Shown: positions 47,220 through 56,469 of the stretch, piece after piece
Numbering within the stretch: the first letter of the stretch is position 1
Layout of the letters: the number at the start of each line of letters is the position of its first letter
From: Planktothrix rubescens CCAP 1459/22
Lineage (GTDB): Bacteria > Cyanobacteriota > Cyanobacteriia > Cyanobacteriales > Microcoleaceae
Direction: 5' to 3'
Assembly (NCBI GenBank): GCA_904830895.1
Contig: LR882958.1
Coordinates: 862,001-926,000, forward strand
Length of the DNA: 64,000 bases
The notes under the pieces: generated by a model
Told to the model about the DNA's origin: nothing
What the model saw: only the letters and a program-made list of their open reading frames with translations
Database searches by the model: none
Program-made: the position numbers and the translations under genes

Positions 47220-47489
47220 ATGGAGTCGATTAATATGAATCTGGAAGACAAAGCCCGGGAACTCTTGGTACAAGATCGCCAACACCAAGAACACATCAGT
47301 GAAAATATGCTCAACCGAGTAGCCGAAGAAGAACAAGCGGTGGAACAAACCCACGAACAAGCGCGAGAGTTATTAGCTCAAGATCGTCTACATGACGACC
47401 ATCTCCAAGAAGCGATGTTGACTCGGGCTGAGGAAAAATCAAGTCATTTTCCGGTGTTCCTTCCTATACTTTCAACTTTCCCCAGTTAA
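47220..47489 (+). CDS. Small helical protein with two internal repeats, 89 aa
   Basis: Two similar halves: ARELLVQDRQHQEHISENML and ARELLAQDRLHDDHLQEAML, each followed by R-A/V-EE. Highly charged and helical, no membrane segment. The last residues (HFPVFLPILSTFPS) overlap the 3' end of the convergent gene by 26 bp and may not be the native end. ATG 47220 or 47235. Not recognised. Confidence 0.55.
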   Translation: MESINMNLEDKARELLVQDRQHQEHISENMLNRVAEEEQAVEQTHEQARELLAQDRLHDDHLQEAMLTRAEEKSSHFPVFLPILSTFPS

Positions 47490-48699
47490 GACCAAAAGCA
47501 ATATTGAGATTTTCCAAAGATTCCACTAGCCAAAATACTTTATCTCGGGGAAAAGTGGCATAATGGTTAAATAGAATCGAGAACCGTTTTTCTAAATCTG
47601 ATTTAACCTTCCGACAAATTAAGACAATTTTTAAGAGTAACCCAATTGAACGAGTCACACCCAAGTTACTGCTTAAATCTAAAAACACAAAGTGATGGGG
47701 TTGTTGGGGACTTTCTACGACTAGGAAATTTAATAACTTGCGACAGGTTCCCGCTATCAGAGTATCATTCACTTTCTGACTATCATTGTGTGAGAGCGTC
47801 CCTTGAAGTTCTCGGTACAAGCGATTATTAAAATGTTTTTTTGCATATTTAGTATCAACTGCATCCGTTAAATATTCATACAATTCTTCTTTAAACGTCC
47901 GATAAGTACGAGCGTTTTGAATTTGATTGACAAAAATTTTGGCTAAATCATCATAGGTATGATAACCGTCAATTCTCCCCGTAAAATGTTTGAGGGAAAA
48001 ATTCAATTTTTTATCCGTTAATAGGGTAGGGTTTTCCACAGTTGGTAAGATTAACCGTTGTTCCCGATGAATATTTTTAAAGGTGAGATATTGAGATAAA
48101 TCATGTTCAAAAGTTTCTTGAGCCTGCGTCCGCATATCCCGAATTTCCTGGCGTTGTTCATCGGGACTATCATCGGTTAAAAAACAATGATCATATAAAT
48201 AGGGATAGGGATAACGACTAATTAAACCCTCGACATTATCACTTTTTTTATCTTCTTCCGCTTTGATTTTTTCTTCAAAAACCATACTCAAACGGCGCAG
48301 AGCTTGGTATTGTTCGGTTTGAGTAAATCGTTTAACTAATGAACGGAGGCGTTTTGCTGTCCAACAGGAGGGTAAACCCGAGGGTGTTTGTTCAAAACTA
48401 TGAATCAGTTCAGGAATCGCCCACTGATCCCTGGGATGTTTGCGCCATCGGTTAATTAAAATATAGCAACTGCGGTTCAGAACATACTGAAATTCTATAT
48501 TAGCTAAATCGGAATCAACAATCCGACCGACGGCTAAATTAACTCCTAAATCGGGGTATTCCCCACCTTGGATAAACAGATTAAAGAAACGCTGAATCAG
48601 TTGTCGGGGTGCTTCAAGATCAACACAGCATTGCAGATGAACATAAATGACTTGCTCATCTGACGAATGGTAATACTGGCTGAACCCCAAACTATTCAC
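47464..48699 (-). CDS. Conserved hypothetical protein, 411 aa
   Basis: Not recognised by name. Soluble, mixed helical protein; regions worth noting are YVHLQCCVDLEAPRQLIQRF, CYILINRWRKHPRDQWAIPE, YPYLYDHCFLTDDS and HFVFLDLSSNLGVTRSIGLL. The charged middle segment (EEKIKAEEDKKSDN) is probably a loop. Start is GTG 48699. Overlaps the end of the small convergent gene. The residue pattern suggests a conserved cyanobacterial family rather than a transferred gene. Confidence 0.7.
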   Translation of the reverse strand: MNSLGFSQYYHSSDEQVIYVHLQCCVDLEAPRQLIQRFFNLFIQGGEYPDLGVNLAVGRIVDSDLANIEFQYVLNRSCYILINRWRKHPRDQWAIPELIHSFEQTPSGLPSCWTAKRLRSLVKRFTQTEQYQALRRLSMVFEEKIKAEEDKKSDNVEGLISRYPYPYLYDHCFLTDDSPDEQRQEIRDMRTQAQETFEHDLSQYLTFKNIHREQRLILPTVENPTLLTDKKLNFSLKHFTGRIDGYHTYDDLAKIFVNQIQNARTYRTFKEELYEYLTDAVDTKYAKKHFNNRLYRELQGTLSHNDSQKVNDTLIAGTCRKLLNFLVVESPQQPHHFVFLDLSSNLGVTRSIGLLLKIVLICRKVKSDLEKRFSILFNHYATFPRDKVFWLVESLENLNIAFGLNWGKLKV

Positions 48700-49091
48700 G
48701 GTACAACCCCTCTTTTTCTAGGGACAGATCGAACACAACAAGAAAACTATTACAACCCCAAACTGTCACCCAACATCATAACCTGCTTGAGTCCGTTTTC
48801 CTAACCGTCCCAATGTTCGAACAAGTGAGATTTCAATTTTCCCTCCCGTCTCTTTCGGAGTATGCTCCTACTGGTATCGAGGCAAGTACAACGTCCAGTT
48901 ATCTTTAACCCACTTCTTCTGTAACAACAAAAGAAATTTGAATAAGAATCAACCAAGGATGACTGAAAACTTGAGGCAGAGTGTGGCTTACGTAAGAATA
49001 CATATATTCTATAGATAAATCATTACAACTTCTATAAAGATTTAGCAAAAATCAACGATAAATTGTAAAGATTCGGTAAAGCTATTTCTTA
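48700..49091. other. Intergenic region, nothing recognised
   Basis: 392 bp between the 411-aa hypothetical and the WD40 gene, AT-rich towards 49000-49080. No gene, repeat or clear terminator identified. Confidence 0.5.
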
Positions 49092-52000
49092 TCAGCTTTG
49101 ATCACGGTTAAGATCGATGGCTCCCAGGGCTTTAAGTGTAACTTTTTGTGCCGTTGTGATTCCGGTCACACCTGTAATATTTAAGCCATTGTAGGGCTTA
49201 TCAGCGCGTAAGGTTTTTAAACATTCATTAGTGTGTAAATCCCACACCTTAATCCCTTGATCATGACTTCCACTCGCCAAAAAATTTCCTTGAGGATCAC
49301 CATGAACTGACCAAACGGGGTGATCATGACCCTTGAGGTTTTTCACACATTCCCCGGTGGCAATATCCCACAATTTAACATTATGATCATAGCTGCCACT
49401 TACCCAAACTTCTTTCTGAAGATAGAATAAAATTCCTTGGACTCGTTCAAGTTCACCTCGCCAGGTTTGCAGACATTCACCAGTTTCAACATTCCAACAT
49501 TTCACCGAACGATCATAACTCCCACTGACTAAAACAGAACCCTTGTCCGTAAACCCCAAAACATGAACCCGATCACTGTGACCTTCGAGAACCGCCAAAC
49601 ATTCTCCCGTTAGTACATTCCAAACTCGGATCTGATGGTCATTACTCCCACTGGCTAAAATCCGATCCCGGGGACTAAAAGCCACCGAACCCACCCAACG
49701 CCGATGACCTTCTAAGGTTTGTAACAGTTCTCCGGTCTGTACATCCCAGACTTTCACCGTTTGGTCATCACTAGCACTGGCGAGTAGCATACCTTCGGAA
49801 CTAAAGGTCACAGCTTGAATCCGATCGCTATGACCATGTAAGGTTTTGAGACATTCCCCCGTCTGTGCATCCCAAACTTTGACCGTTTGGTCATAACTCC
49901 CAGTGGCGATTAACCCGCCATCGGGACTAAAGACCACTGACCATACCCAATCCCGATGACCGGGTAAATGCTTGAGACAACGACCTGTCCCCACATCCCA
50001 CAGTCGCACCTTATTGTCATCACTACCAATAGCCAAACGCCGACCATCAGGACTCACAACAAACGACCAAACCTGATGACGATGACCCCGTAAGGTTCGT
50101 AACCGTTGCCCAGTTTGCACATCCCATAACTGCACTATCCGATCTACACTTCCAGTGGCGAGGGTTTGACCATCGGGACTAAAGGCTAAGGAACAGACCT
50201 GACTTTCCAGTCCGGTTAAAGTCTTTAAACACATTCCCGTTCGGATATTCCAGAGTTTCACGGTTTGGTCATCGCTGCTACTGGCTAATAGTTCTCCATC
50301 GGGACTAAAAACCACGATCCAAACCGAGTCTTGATGACCTTCAAAGGTATGGAAACTGTTACCAGTATTGGCATCCCATAGATGAACTGTTTTTTCCTGG
50401 GTACTACTGGCGATCAAATGAATTTTACCAGGAGTTAATCCCGAAGCAACGAAGGTAACGGCCCAATTCCAGGCCTCATTGCCATAGAAAGTGTGTACAC
50501 AGGTTGCGGTTTGAATATCCCAGAGTTTGACCGTCTGATCCTCACTGGTGCTGGCGATCTGTTCACCATTGGGACTCCAGGTGAGGGTGGATAGACGGTC
50601 AGTATGACCGATGAACTGATGCACAGATTGTCCCGAATCAATATCCCAGATCCGAATCTTTTGGTCATCGCTACCACTGGCTAATAAATCCCCTTGGGGG
50701 CTAAAACCCACGCAATTTACCGTTCCTTGATGGTCTGACCAACGGTTTAGGCATTCTCCGGTTGAGACTTTCCACAGTCGCACAGTTCGATCCTCACTAC
50801 CACTGGCGAGTAAAGTACCATCAGAATTGAAACTGAGGGACTTGACGCTTCCGGTTTGACCTTGACAGACTAATAATAGTTGACCTTCTTCGACTGTCCA
50901 TAAAATAATTTTGCCTTCTGTATCTCCGGTGGCTAGAATTCCGTTATTTCCCAGGGCGACGGTGAGGGAATTTCCTAGGGTTTTGGCAAACACTGATCGA
51001 GATAAATCGGAACCGGAAAAGTTAACGTTTTGTAAGTTAGCATCTTGTAAATAGGCTTGCCAGAGTGTTAATTGAGAAAAGTCATACTCTGCTAAATCGA
51101 GATCTAAGTGGTGACAAAGATTCAGAATATTCCCGCCTCCATAACCGGAGGAATGACGGTCTTGTTTTAACCGTTCAATTAGGGTTTTAAATTTTTGATT
51201 GAGTTCTCCTGAAATTCGATAACGGTTGAGGAGTTTTTGAACAATCGGTTGCAGGATTAAACGGGTTTGACTTTCTCTAATATAATCTTTGGCTTGGGAT
51301 TTTATTATGGGATATTGATTAAGAATATTAATGGTTTCTGTTTCGATTTCTTCGATAACTTTTTCAATCAATTTTTCAATTATATATTCCATGACTACGG
51401 GTTGTTGGGTGAAACTCCCACTACTTTTTTCAATTAGCGATCGCCGACTCAAGGATTCTAGGGCTTCGATCAGTTTTACGGGGGAAATAATTGATAACAA
51501 ATCTTTCCTTAAATCCACTATTGTAGAAGGTTCTCGATTAATCGCTAACCAGTACATGGTTTCTAATTCCAGTTCAGAAATTCGCCCCAATTGTTGTTCT
51601 AATAAATCCCTAATATCCCCAAATATCGCCGTTCCTTCCCGGATTTGGTCTAAAAAATCACTAACATTCCCAGCAAATAAATCATAAATAGTAGTGGTGA
51701 CAATTTTCAATGCTAGGGGATTTCCGGCATAGCGTTCAATTAATTCTTGCCATTGTTCTAAGTAACTATAAACTCCTTTAGCTTGAATGATTTCTTGGCA
51801 ATTTTTTGTATCTAATCCCGGTAAAGGTAAACAACGAACTTTCAGAGTTTGACCTTCTAATGCTGATATTTCTCTGGGTTTTTCTCGACTGGTAATCAAT
51901 AGACAACTTTTGTGTTGGGTTTCTCCTAAACGTTTAAATAGATCCCCGTAATTTTCATAACCTGGATAGTAGCGTCCAACTCGATTTCCTTCTTGTAAAA

Positions 52001-52745
52001 TTGATTCTAAATTATCTAAAATAATTAAGCATTGAGAGGTTCTTAATAATTCCATCAATTGAGAAATTTGACGGGCAGGATCGGTCGACAAGTTATATTC
52101 AGTCTTATTAGCAAAAAATTGAATTAAATCGATTAAAATTTCAGTTAATGGCGGTGCATTTCTGAGCGATCGCCAAATCACATAATCAAAATTAGGATGA
52201 ATTTGTTGAGCAAATTTTACTGATAAAGAGGTTTTTCCCATTCCCCCCATTCCTAATAACGCAATCACCCGACAATCTTCCTGCAAAGTCCACTGTTCAA
52301 GTTGAGCGAGTTCTTGAAGGCGTCCATAGAACTGAGACACATCCGGTGCTTCTCCCCAGTCCACATTTGAGGGGGTTGACTTTTGAGGATTAAGGTTTGA
52401 GGGTTGAGGGTTGACGGTTAAGAGCAAACTAGGGAGAACAATTGTACTACTGACTTCTCCATCTTCCTCTAATAAAGCGTCTAAGGAACGACGTTCAATG
52501 ACGGCGCGAAAATTCTTTTTCCCAACTTTTTCACCTAACTCATCTGATAATAACTTCCATAATTTTGGCCCTACGTCCTGCTTCAGATATTCAGGAGTAC
52601 AGCGATATTCTAAAGCAATTTCATGATATTTCTGACAGTACCAAGTTCCTTGAATAACGGCGGTTTGTGCGTCAGTCAAGTGTTTTCCGGTTTTGTTAAA
52701 AACCAATGTATCGGTAATTGCAAGTGCCTGTTCAAAGTTCATCAT
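49092..52745 (-). CDS. vMAP-HTH / NB-ARC / 14x WD40 STAND protein
   Basis: About 1217 residues. N-terminal helix-turn-helix domain of vWA-MoxR-associated proteins (MNFEQALAITDTLVFNKTGK to FRAVIERRS), then a linker encoded by CAACCCT heptamers (TVNPQPSNLNPQKS), an NB-ARC ATPase (FYGRLQELAQL, P-loop ALLGMGGMGKTSLSVKFA, Walker B CLIILDNLES, sensor LLITSREKP, GNPLALKI), a few pentapeptide units (AYLQDANLQNVNFSG) and 14 WD40 repeats, enough for two seven-blade propellers. Such STAND proteins act as signal-triggered switches, and vMAP types belong to predicted conflict systems. The frame opens at 52859, but ATG 52745/52742 begins the conserved domain. No separate effector gene is adjacent. Confidence 0.93.
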   Translation of the reverse strand: MMNFEQALAITDTLVFNKTGKHLTDAQTAVIQGTWYCQKYHEIALEYRCTPEYLKQDVGPKLWKLLSDELGEKVGKKNFRAVIERRSLDALLEEDGEVSSTIVLPSLLLTVNPQPSNLNPQKSTPSNVDWGEAPDVSQFYGRLQELAQLEQWTLQEDCRVIALLGMGGMGKTSLSVKFAQQIHPNFDYVIWRSLRNAPPLTEILIDLIQFFANKTEYNLSTDPARQISQLMELLRTSQCLIILDNLESILQEGNRVGRYYPGYENYGDLFKRLGETQHKSCLLITSREKPREISALEGQTLKVRCLPLPGLDTKNCQEIIQAKGVYSYLEQWQELIERYAGNPLALKIVTTTIYDLFAGNVSDFLDQIREGTAIFGDIRDLLEQQLGRISELELETMYWLAINREPSTIVDLRKDLLSIISPVKLIEALESLSRRSLIEKSSGSFTQQPVVMEYIIEKLIEKVIEEIETETINILNQYPIIKSQAKDYIRESQTRLILQPIVQKLLNRYRISGELNQKFKTLIERLKQDRHSSGYGGGNILNLCHHLDLDLAEYDFSQLTLWQAYLQDANLQNVNFSGSDLSRSVFAKTLGNSLTVALGNNGILATGDTEGKIILWTVEEGQLLLVCQGQTGSVKSLSFNSDGTLLASGSEDRTVRLWKVSTGECLNRWSDHQGTVNCVGFSPQGDLLASGSDDQKIRIWDIDSGQSVHQFIGHTDRLSTLTWSPNGEQIASTSEDQTVKLWDIQTATCVHTFYGNEAWNWAVTFVASGLTPGKIHLIASSTQEKTVHLWDANTGNSFHTFEGHQDSVWIVVFSPDGELLASSSDDQTVKLWNIRTGMCLKTLTGLESQVCSLAFSPDGQTLATGSVDRIVQLWDVQTGQRLRTLRGHRHQVWSFVVSPDGRRLAIGSDDNKVRLWDVGTGRCLKHLPGHRDWVWSVVFSPDGGLIATGSYDQTVKVWDAQTGECLKTLHGHSDRIQAVTFSSEGMLLASASDDQTVKVWDVQTGELLQTLEGHRRWVGSVAFSPRDRILASGSNDHQIRVWNVLTGECLAVLEGHSDRVHVLGFTDKGSVLVSGSYDRSVKCWNVETGECLQTWRGELERVQGILFYLQKEVWVSGSYDHNVKLWDIATGECVKNLKGHDHPVWSVHGDPQGNFLASGSHDQGIKVWDLHTNECLKTLRADKPYNGLNITGVTGITTAQKVTLKALGAIDLNRDQS

Positions 52746-52961
52746 GACCAACAGATACAACCGAGTTTGTTTTTGCTGTTTATCCCGCACCTTTACTATA
52801 CCGTCGCAGGAATTGTAACAGAAAGTGGTTATATCGGAACTTATCTTTGATCTTCTCAAGGTCAGAATTTTATTTTTTATATAGAAGATATCATATCCAT
52901 TAACATCAATGAACTTTGAAAGTTTTCTTTTTGAGGCGGTTGTAATTCTTAACTAAAATTA

Positions 52962-52988
52962 AAGTCAGCCTTGTATTAAAGCTGACTT
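52962..52988 (-). terminator. Hairpin AAGTCAGC / GCTGACTT
   Basis: 8-bp perfect stem with an 11-nt loop, followed on the minus strand by TTAATTTTAG. Lies 120 bp beyond the DUF2949 gene stop; possible terminator. Confidence 0.45.
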
Positions 52989-53107
52989 AGTAATTATTGA
53001 ATTGAGATTGTGGTCGTTGAAATCTTCTAATTAAACATCGTGACATAGACAGAATTTAAAAAATGGGATTTAAGACATTTTCTCAAAATAGTTTAAGCCA
53101 GAGGAAA

Positions 53108-53398
53108 CTACGCTGCCAGCGAAACAGAGATATGTATAGTTTCATCCATTGAAGACTGGGAATAATCAGGATAAGAATACATGACGGATTTCGCTTCCAT
53201 GATGCTTCCAAATCGTTCCAACCAATCAAAAATTCGATCCAGTTGTTCTAGTGTAATTAATCCATACTGCCATAGGATCATCGGTAACTGACCTGAATCG
53301 TTTTCAGGGTGGCGCAAAGCTGTAGCAATTGAGGACGCGGGGATCGCTAACTCCCAACGTAAAAACTGAATTAGTTGTGCTTGTTTGGGTGAAATCAT
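53108..53398 (-). CDS. DUF2949 family protein
   Basis: 96 residues. The core QLIQFLRWELAIPASSIATA, then LPMILWQYGLITLEQLDRIF and DWLE, is characteristic of DUF2949, a cyanobacterial family of unknown function. The C-terminal 25 residues are variable. ATG 53398. Alone on its strand, upstream of the vMAP gene. Confidence 0.85.
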   Translation of the reverse strand: MISPKQAQLIQFLRWELAIPASSIATALRHPENDSGQLPMILWQYGLITLEQLDRIFDWLERFGSIMEAKSVMYSYPDYSQSSMDETIHISVSLAA

Positions 53399-53764
53399 TT
53401 TGAGGTTCCTAGAAATCGGGCATAAAAAGTTAGATTCTGGTAGAAATTAAGTTCCACATTATTAATCTTACCGAAAATCTAGGGCTACTCAGTGACAGAT
53501 ATCTGGCGAAATCTGTGATTAAATCTGGTTAATGATGTGATCATCATCACAGGGCAAATAATCACTACACTCAGTCTCTACAAGATTTTATTTTCGGAGT
53601 TGAATTGAGATAATGCTACCACTCTTTGGGTGAACATCGCTTTTTGATGGTATTTTAGTTATGGAAGTTTGAGTACCTTTGCTAAAAATGGTTTAATAAA
53701 AATCGATTCATTAAAAAAATATTAAAAATTCCCGAATTTGGTTAATCGTTGAAATGTAGGTTTT
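53399..53764. other. Intergenic region, nothing recognised
   Basis: 366 bp between divergent DUF2949 and DUF362 genes; presumably both promoters. No repeat or RNA recognised. Confidence 0.5.
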
Positions 53765-54541
53765 ATGAGAAATTCTATCGTTCAGGGCGTCAAAACAGCA
53801 GAATTCGTCTATTACCCCCCCCAAATCGCATTAACGGCAAAACGGATTTTGGTCAAACCCAATTTAGGATATCCCGTTGGGCCGCCCGTTACCGTCAGTT
53901 TGCAGGTCTTAACCACGGTAATCCAAACCCTGCGACATCAAAACCCTGATGCGGAAATTTTAATAGTAGAAGGGGTTTGTTCTCCGGTGTCTCTGGGTGA
54001 AATTGTTCGTCGTCATGGGATAGATCAAATTTTAGGGGACGGAATGCGGATTTTGGATGCGGATATCCTCCCTTTAACTGAATATCCAAATTTGTCCCCC
54101 CAACCCGTGCGGTTTAAATCGATGTTCGCCCCCAGTTTATTGACAGAGGTGGACTGTCGAATTAGTATCGGGGCATTTAAACGAACTATTCTAAATGGAA
54201 ACCCTTTAATTTCTGCATCCTTAAAAAATTTATATGGTTTGTTTCCCAGGGCGCATTATCGCGCGAGAAGTCCCCATTCACGAGGACAATTACACCGTCC
54301 TTCTGTTCCGTTAATCTTACAGGATGTTTATTTTTGTATCGGACATTTATTTGATGGGGCTATTGTAGATGGCGATCGCCAATTTATCAGTCCTAATTGG
54401 AAACCCGACCGAGGTGAATCAATCCCATTAGGAAAAGTATTTTGGGGGGAAGATTTAATCAGCGTTGATCGAGAAGCCTGTAGGGTTGCAGGGGAAATAA
54501 TTCCCAGTTATTTAGGCCGGATTGATCAACTGCGTTCGTAA
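53765..54541 (+). CDS. DUF362 family protein
   Basis: 258 residues. DUF362 pattern: RILVKPNLGYPVGPPVTVS, ILIVEGVCSPVSLGEIVRR, DCRISIGAFKRTILNGNPL, SLKNLYGLFPRAHY and CRVAGEIIPSYLGRI. The family is widespread, sometimes fused to ferredoxin domains, which are absent here. No function established. ATG 53765. The 3' end overlaps an opposite-strand gene relic by 30 bp. Confidence 0.87.
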   Translation: MRNSIVQGVKTAEFVYYPPQIALTAKRILVKPNLGYPVGPPVTVSLQVLTTVIQTLRHQNPDAEILIVEGVCSPVSLGEIVRRHGIDQILGDGMRILDADILPLTEYPNLSPQPVRFKSMFAPSLLTEVDCRISIGAFKRTILNGNPLISASLKNLYGLFPRAHYRARSPHSRGQLHRPSVPLILQDVYFCIGHLFDGAIVDGDRQFISPNWKPDRGESIPLGKVFWGEDLISVDREACRVAGEIIPSYLGRIDQLRS

Positions 54542-54664
54542 AATAATACCCCCATTTTGACCACACAAATGAAAGGCTTTTTGGGTAGCTAAAATATGTT
54601 CTGGGGTTTCGGCAATCGGAACCGTTAGCGCACAATTATCGACTAGATAATCATGTAACTTTGA
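54512..54664 (-). pseudogene. C-terminal fragment of an unidentified gene
   Basis: Minus-strand frame reads SKLHDYLVDNCALTVPIAET, then PEHILATQKAFHLCGQNGG and IILRTQLINPA to a stop at 54512. It has no start codon, and a stop lies just upstream, but the composition and regular amphipathic pattern look coding. Probably the tail of a lost gene, overlapping the end of the DUF362 gene. Family not recognised. Confidence 0.35.
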
Positions 54665-54917
54665 TTAAAATTGTTCCAGAAATCTATTGAAAACGAGGAA
54701 CGGTTTGATTAAGATATAGTTTAACAGGGGATAGAGCAAGGGATTGTCACTGAGGGAATAGAAGAATAATTTTTATGTTTAGGTTTGATGATTTTATAGT
54801 ATTTAAGGATATTCTAAAGAAGTGTTAGAATCAAGGAATAGCCATACCACACCGGACGGGGTTGCTCCCAAGTCAAATCAAAGGGTAAATTCCTGATACC
54901 TAAAAAATCCTAATTCA

Positions 54918-55655
54918 ATGAGGACTATGATGCTAAACCGATTCAAAGCGATTTATAGGATAGTAATTTTAAGTTTAGGGTTGGTTTTCCTACTGGGAAT
55001 CACACCTACTTGGGCTGCTCAACCCCTCCCTGAACCCAATGCTCAAGGTAACTATGTGAGCCTATCTTCCCATCTATATTGGCAAGTTGTTGATTCCGAT
55101 CCTAATGGGTTGAATTGTCGCATGGGAAATTCAAGCATTGAAGAAATTTGGAATCCTGATAACCCTGGATTTCCTAGTATTAGTAATTGGCCGGTAGTTG
55201 CCACATTTAAACCCGATGAGATTTTTCGAGCGCAAGTGAGTTATAGTGGCTTTGTTTTCACCAGAGATGCTCAATTTTTACCTTGGATTTTTGTTAAGAA
55301 AAAACTTGATGGCACACCTACAAACTGTTTTATACGGGCGAATAGTGCATTAATTAAACCCGTTGAAGAACCAATGAATAATAATATTTCAACTCCCACT
55401 GTTGAACAACCAACAGATAATAATATTATTTCAACTCCCACTGTTGAACAACCAACAGATAATAATATTATTTCAACTCCCACTGTTGAACAACCAAAGG
55501 ATAATATTTCAACTCCACCCGTTGAACAACCAAAGGATAATAATATTTCAACTCCAACTGTTGAACAACCAACGGATAATAATATTTCAACTCCAACTGT
55601 TGAAACGCTTCCTGATACTAGCAGTGACAACACTGAACCCTTTATTGATTTGTAG
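54918..55655 (+). CDS. Secreted protein with STPTVEQP tandem repeats
   Basis: 245 residues. Signal peptide (VILSLGLVFLLGITPTWAA; cleavage after about residue 34). Residues 40-150 form a compact domain with YWQVVDSDPNGLNCRMG and the WPVVATFKPDEIF and GFVFTRDAQFLPWIFVKK strands, resembling bacterial SH3-like folds (inference). The C-terminal 90 residues hold six 12-14-residue repeats of ISTPTVEQPTDNN, encoded by 39-42-bp near-identical units (55375-55610). Probably exported to the periplasm or cell surface. A strong hairpin follows the stop. Confidence 0.8.
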   Translation: MRTMMLNRFKAIYRIVILSLGLVFLLGITPTWAAQPLPEPNAQGNYVSLSSHLYWQVVDSDPNGLNCRMGNSSIEEIWNPDNPGFPSISNWPVVATFKPDEIFRAQVSYSGFVFTRDAQFLPWIFVKKKLDGTPTNCFIRANSALIKPVEEPMNNNISTPTVEQPTDNNIISTPTVEQPTDNNIISTPTVEQPKDNISTPPVEQPKDNNISTPTVEQPTDNNISTPTVETLPDTSSDNTEPFIDL

Positions 55656-55660
55656 GTATC

Positions 55661-55693
55661 TCTCGTTTCTAGGTAGAACCTAGAAACAAGAGA
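55661..55693 (+). terminator. Hairpin terminator after the secreted-repeat protein gene
   Basis: TCTCGTTTCTAGG pairs with CCTAGAAACAAGAGA (one bulge) around TAGAA, and a T-run (55709-55718 region) follows at a distance. Confidence 0.7.
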
Positions 55694-55745
55694 TAGGAGT
55701 TACTAATTTTTTTTTTTGGGTTTTTTTGGTGGGATTTAATAGTAT

Positions 55746-56469
55746 TTAATCTGGCAAATCTGGATCAATTCCCAATTCCCGCAACTTAGCCGCCAATCGT
55801 TCTGCCCGTTGTTGTTCTTGGTCTGCTCGTTGGCGTTCTTGAATAGCTTCTTCTGAACTCCACAGTAACAAATTACCTGAATTATCCCACCAACGCAGCC
55901 AATTCATAGTTTGTTGCAACCGTTCCCCCGACCAAATTCCCAGATATAATTCTAGTTGTGGAATCCATACCCGTCCCTGATCATTTGCTGGGTGTAAAAC
56001 ATATCGCCCATCTTGCAAATAACGGACTTCTAAACTTCTATCGTAGGGGTCATAAGTGATGTATGTAGGAACTTGAAGAATCTGTTCATAAAAGTGGAAT
56101 TTGCCATAGGGAGGAGTTGAGCGGATAGATAATTCTCCTCCATCTGCTTCTGATAGAAATTCCATCACAATCTCAATATTAGCGCCATCAATATTAGGGC
56201 TATAACTTCGACGAATTACTCCTTGGGGTAGAGGATGGACTTGAGGCACATAAAACCAGTCTGGAGCTTTGACAACAGTGTTTTTATTAACAGTTGCAAC
56301 TAGCCCTAAATTAGAAGCAATTAGCATTTCTGGCTGAATATATCCGGCGGCTCCGAGTGCATCGGTCAGAGCCGCAGCCAGAACGGGCTGCTCAAGTTCT
56401 GTTTTGCCGTCAGCAAAGCTTTGGATTACCTGAAGCGCAACTTCAATCTCGGTGTGGCAATCTTTATTA
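55746..56469 (-). pseudogene. Uma2-type endonuclease-like gene, 5' end split off by an IS1634-family element
   Basis: PDDEXK Uma2-like protein: EVALQVIQSFADGKTELEQP, the VVKAPDWFYVPQV region, NIDGANIEIVMEFLSEADGG, TPPYGKFHFYEQIL, YITYDPYDRSLEVRYL and a C-terminal coiled coil (QERQRADQEQQRAERL). The native start (MEENYPSQLNKDCHTEIEV, by comparison with 60188-60269) now lies at 58558, beyond the element. The remaining frame reads on into the IS to ATG 56549, giving MPYNDLGFYLFQFNWQ in place of the first nine residues, so a chimeric 267-residue protein could still be made if transcribed. Confidence 0.85.

Noticed and set aside
55271-55683. Frames on both strands over the STPTVEQP repeats
   Set aside because: Repeat-driven shadows of the secreted-protein gene, which alone has a signal peptide.
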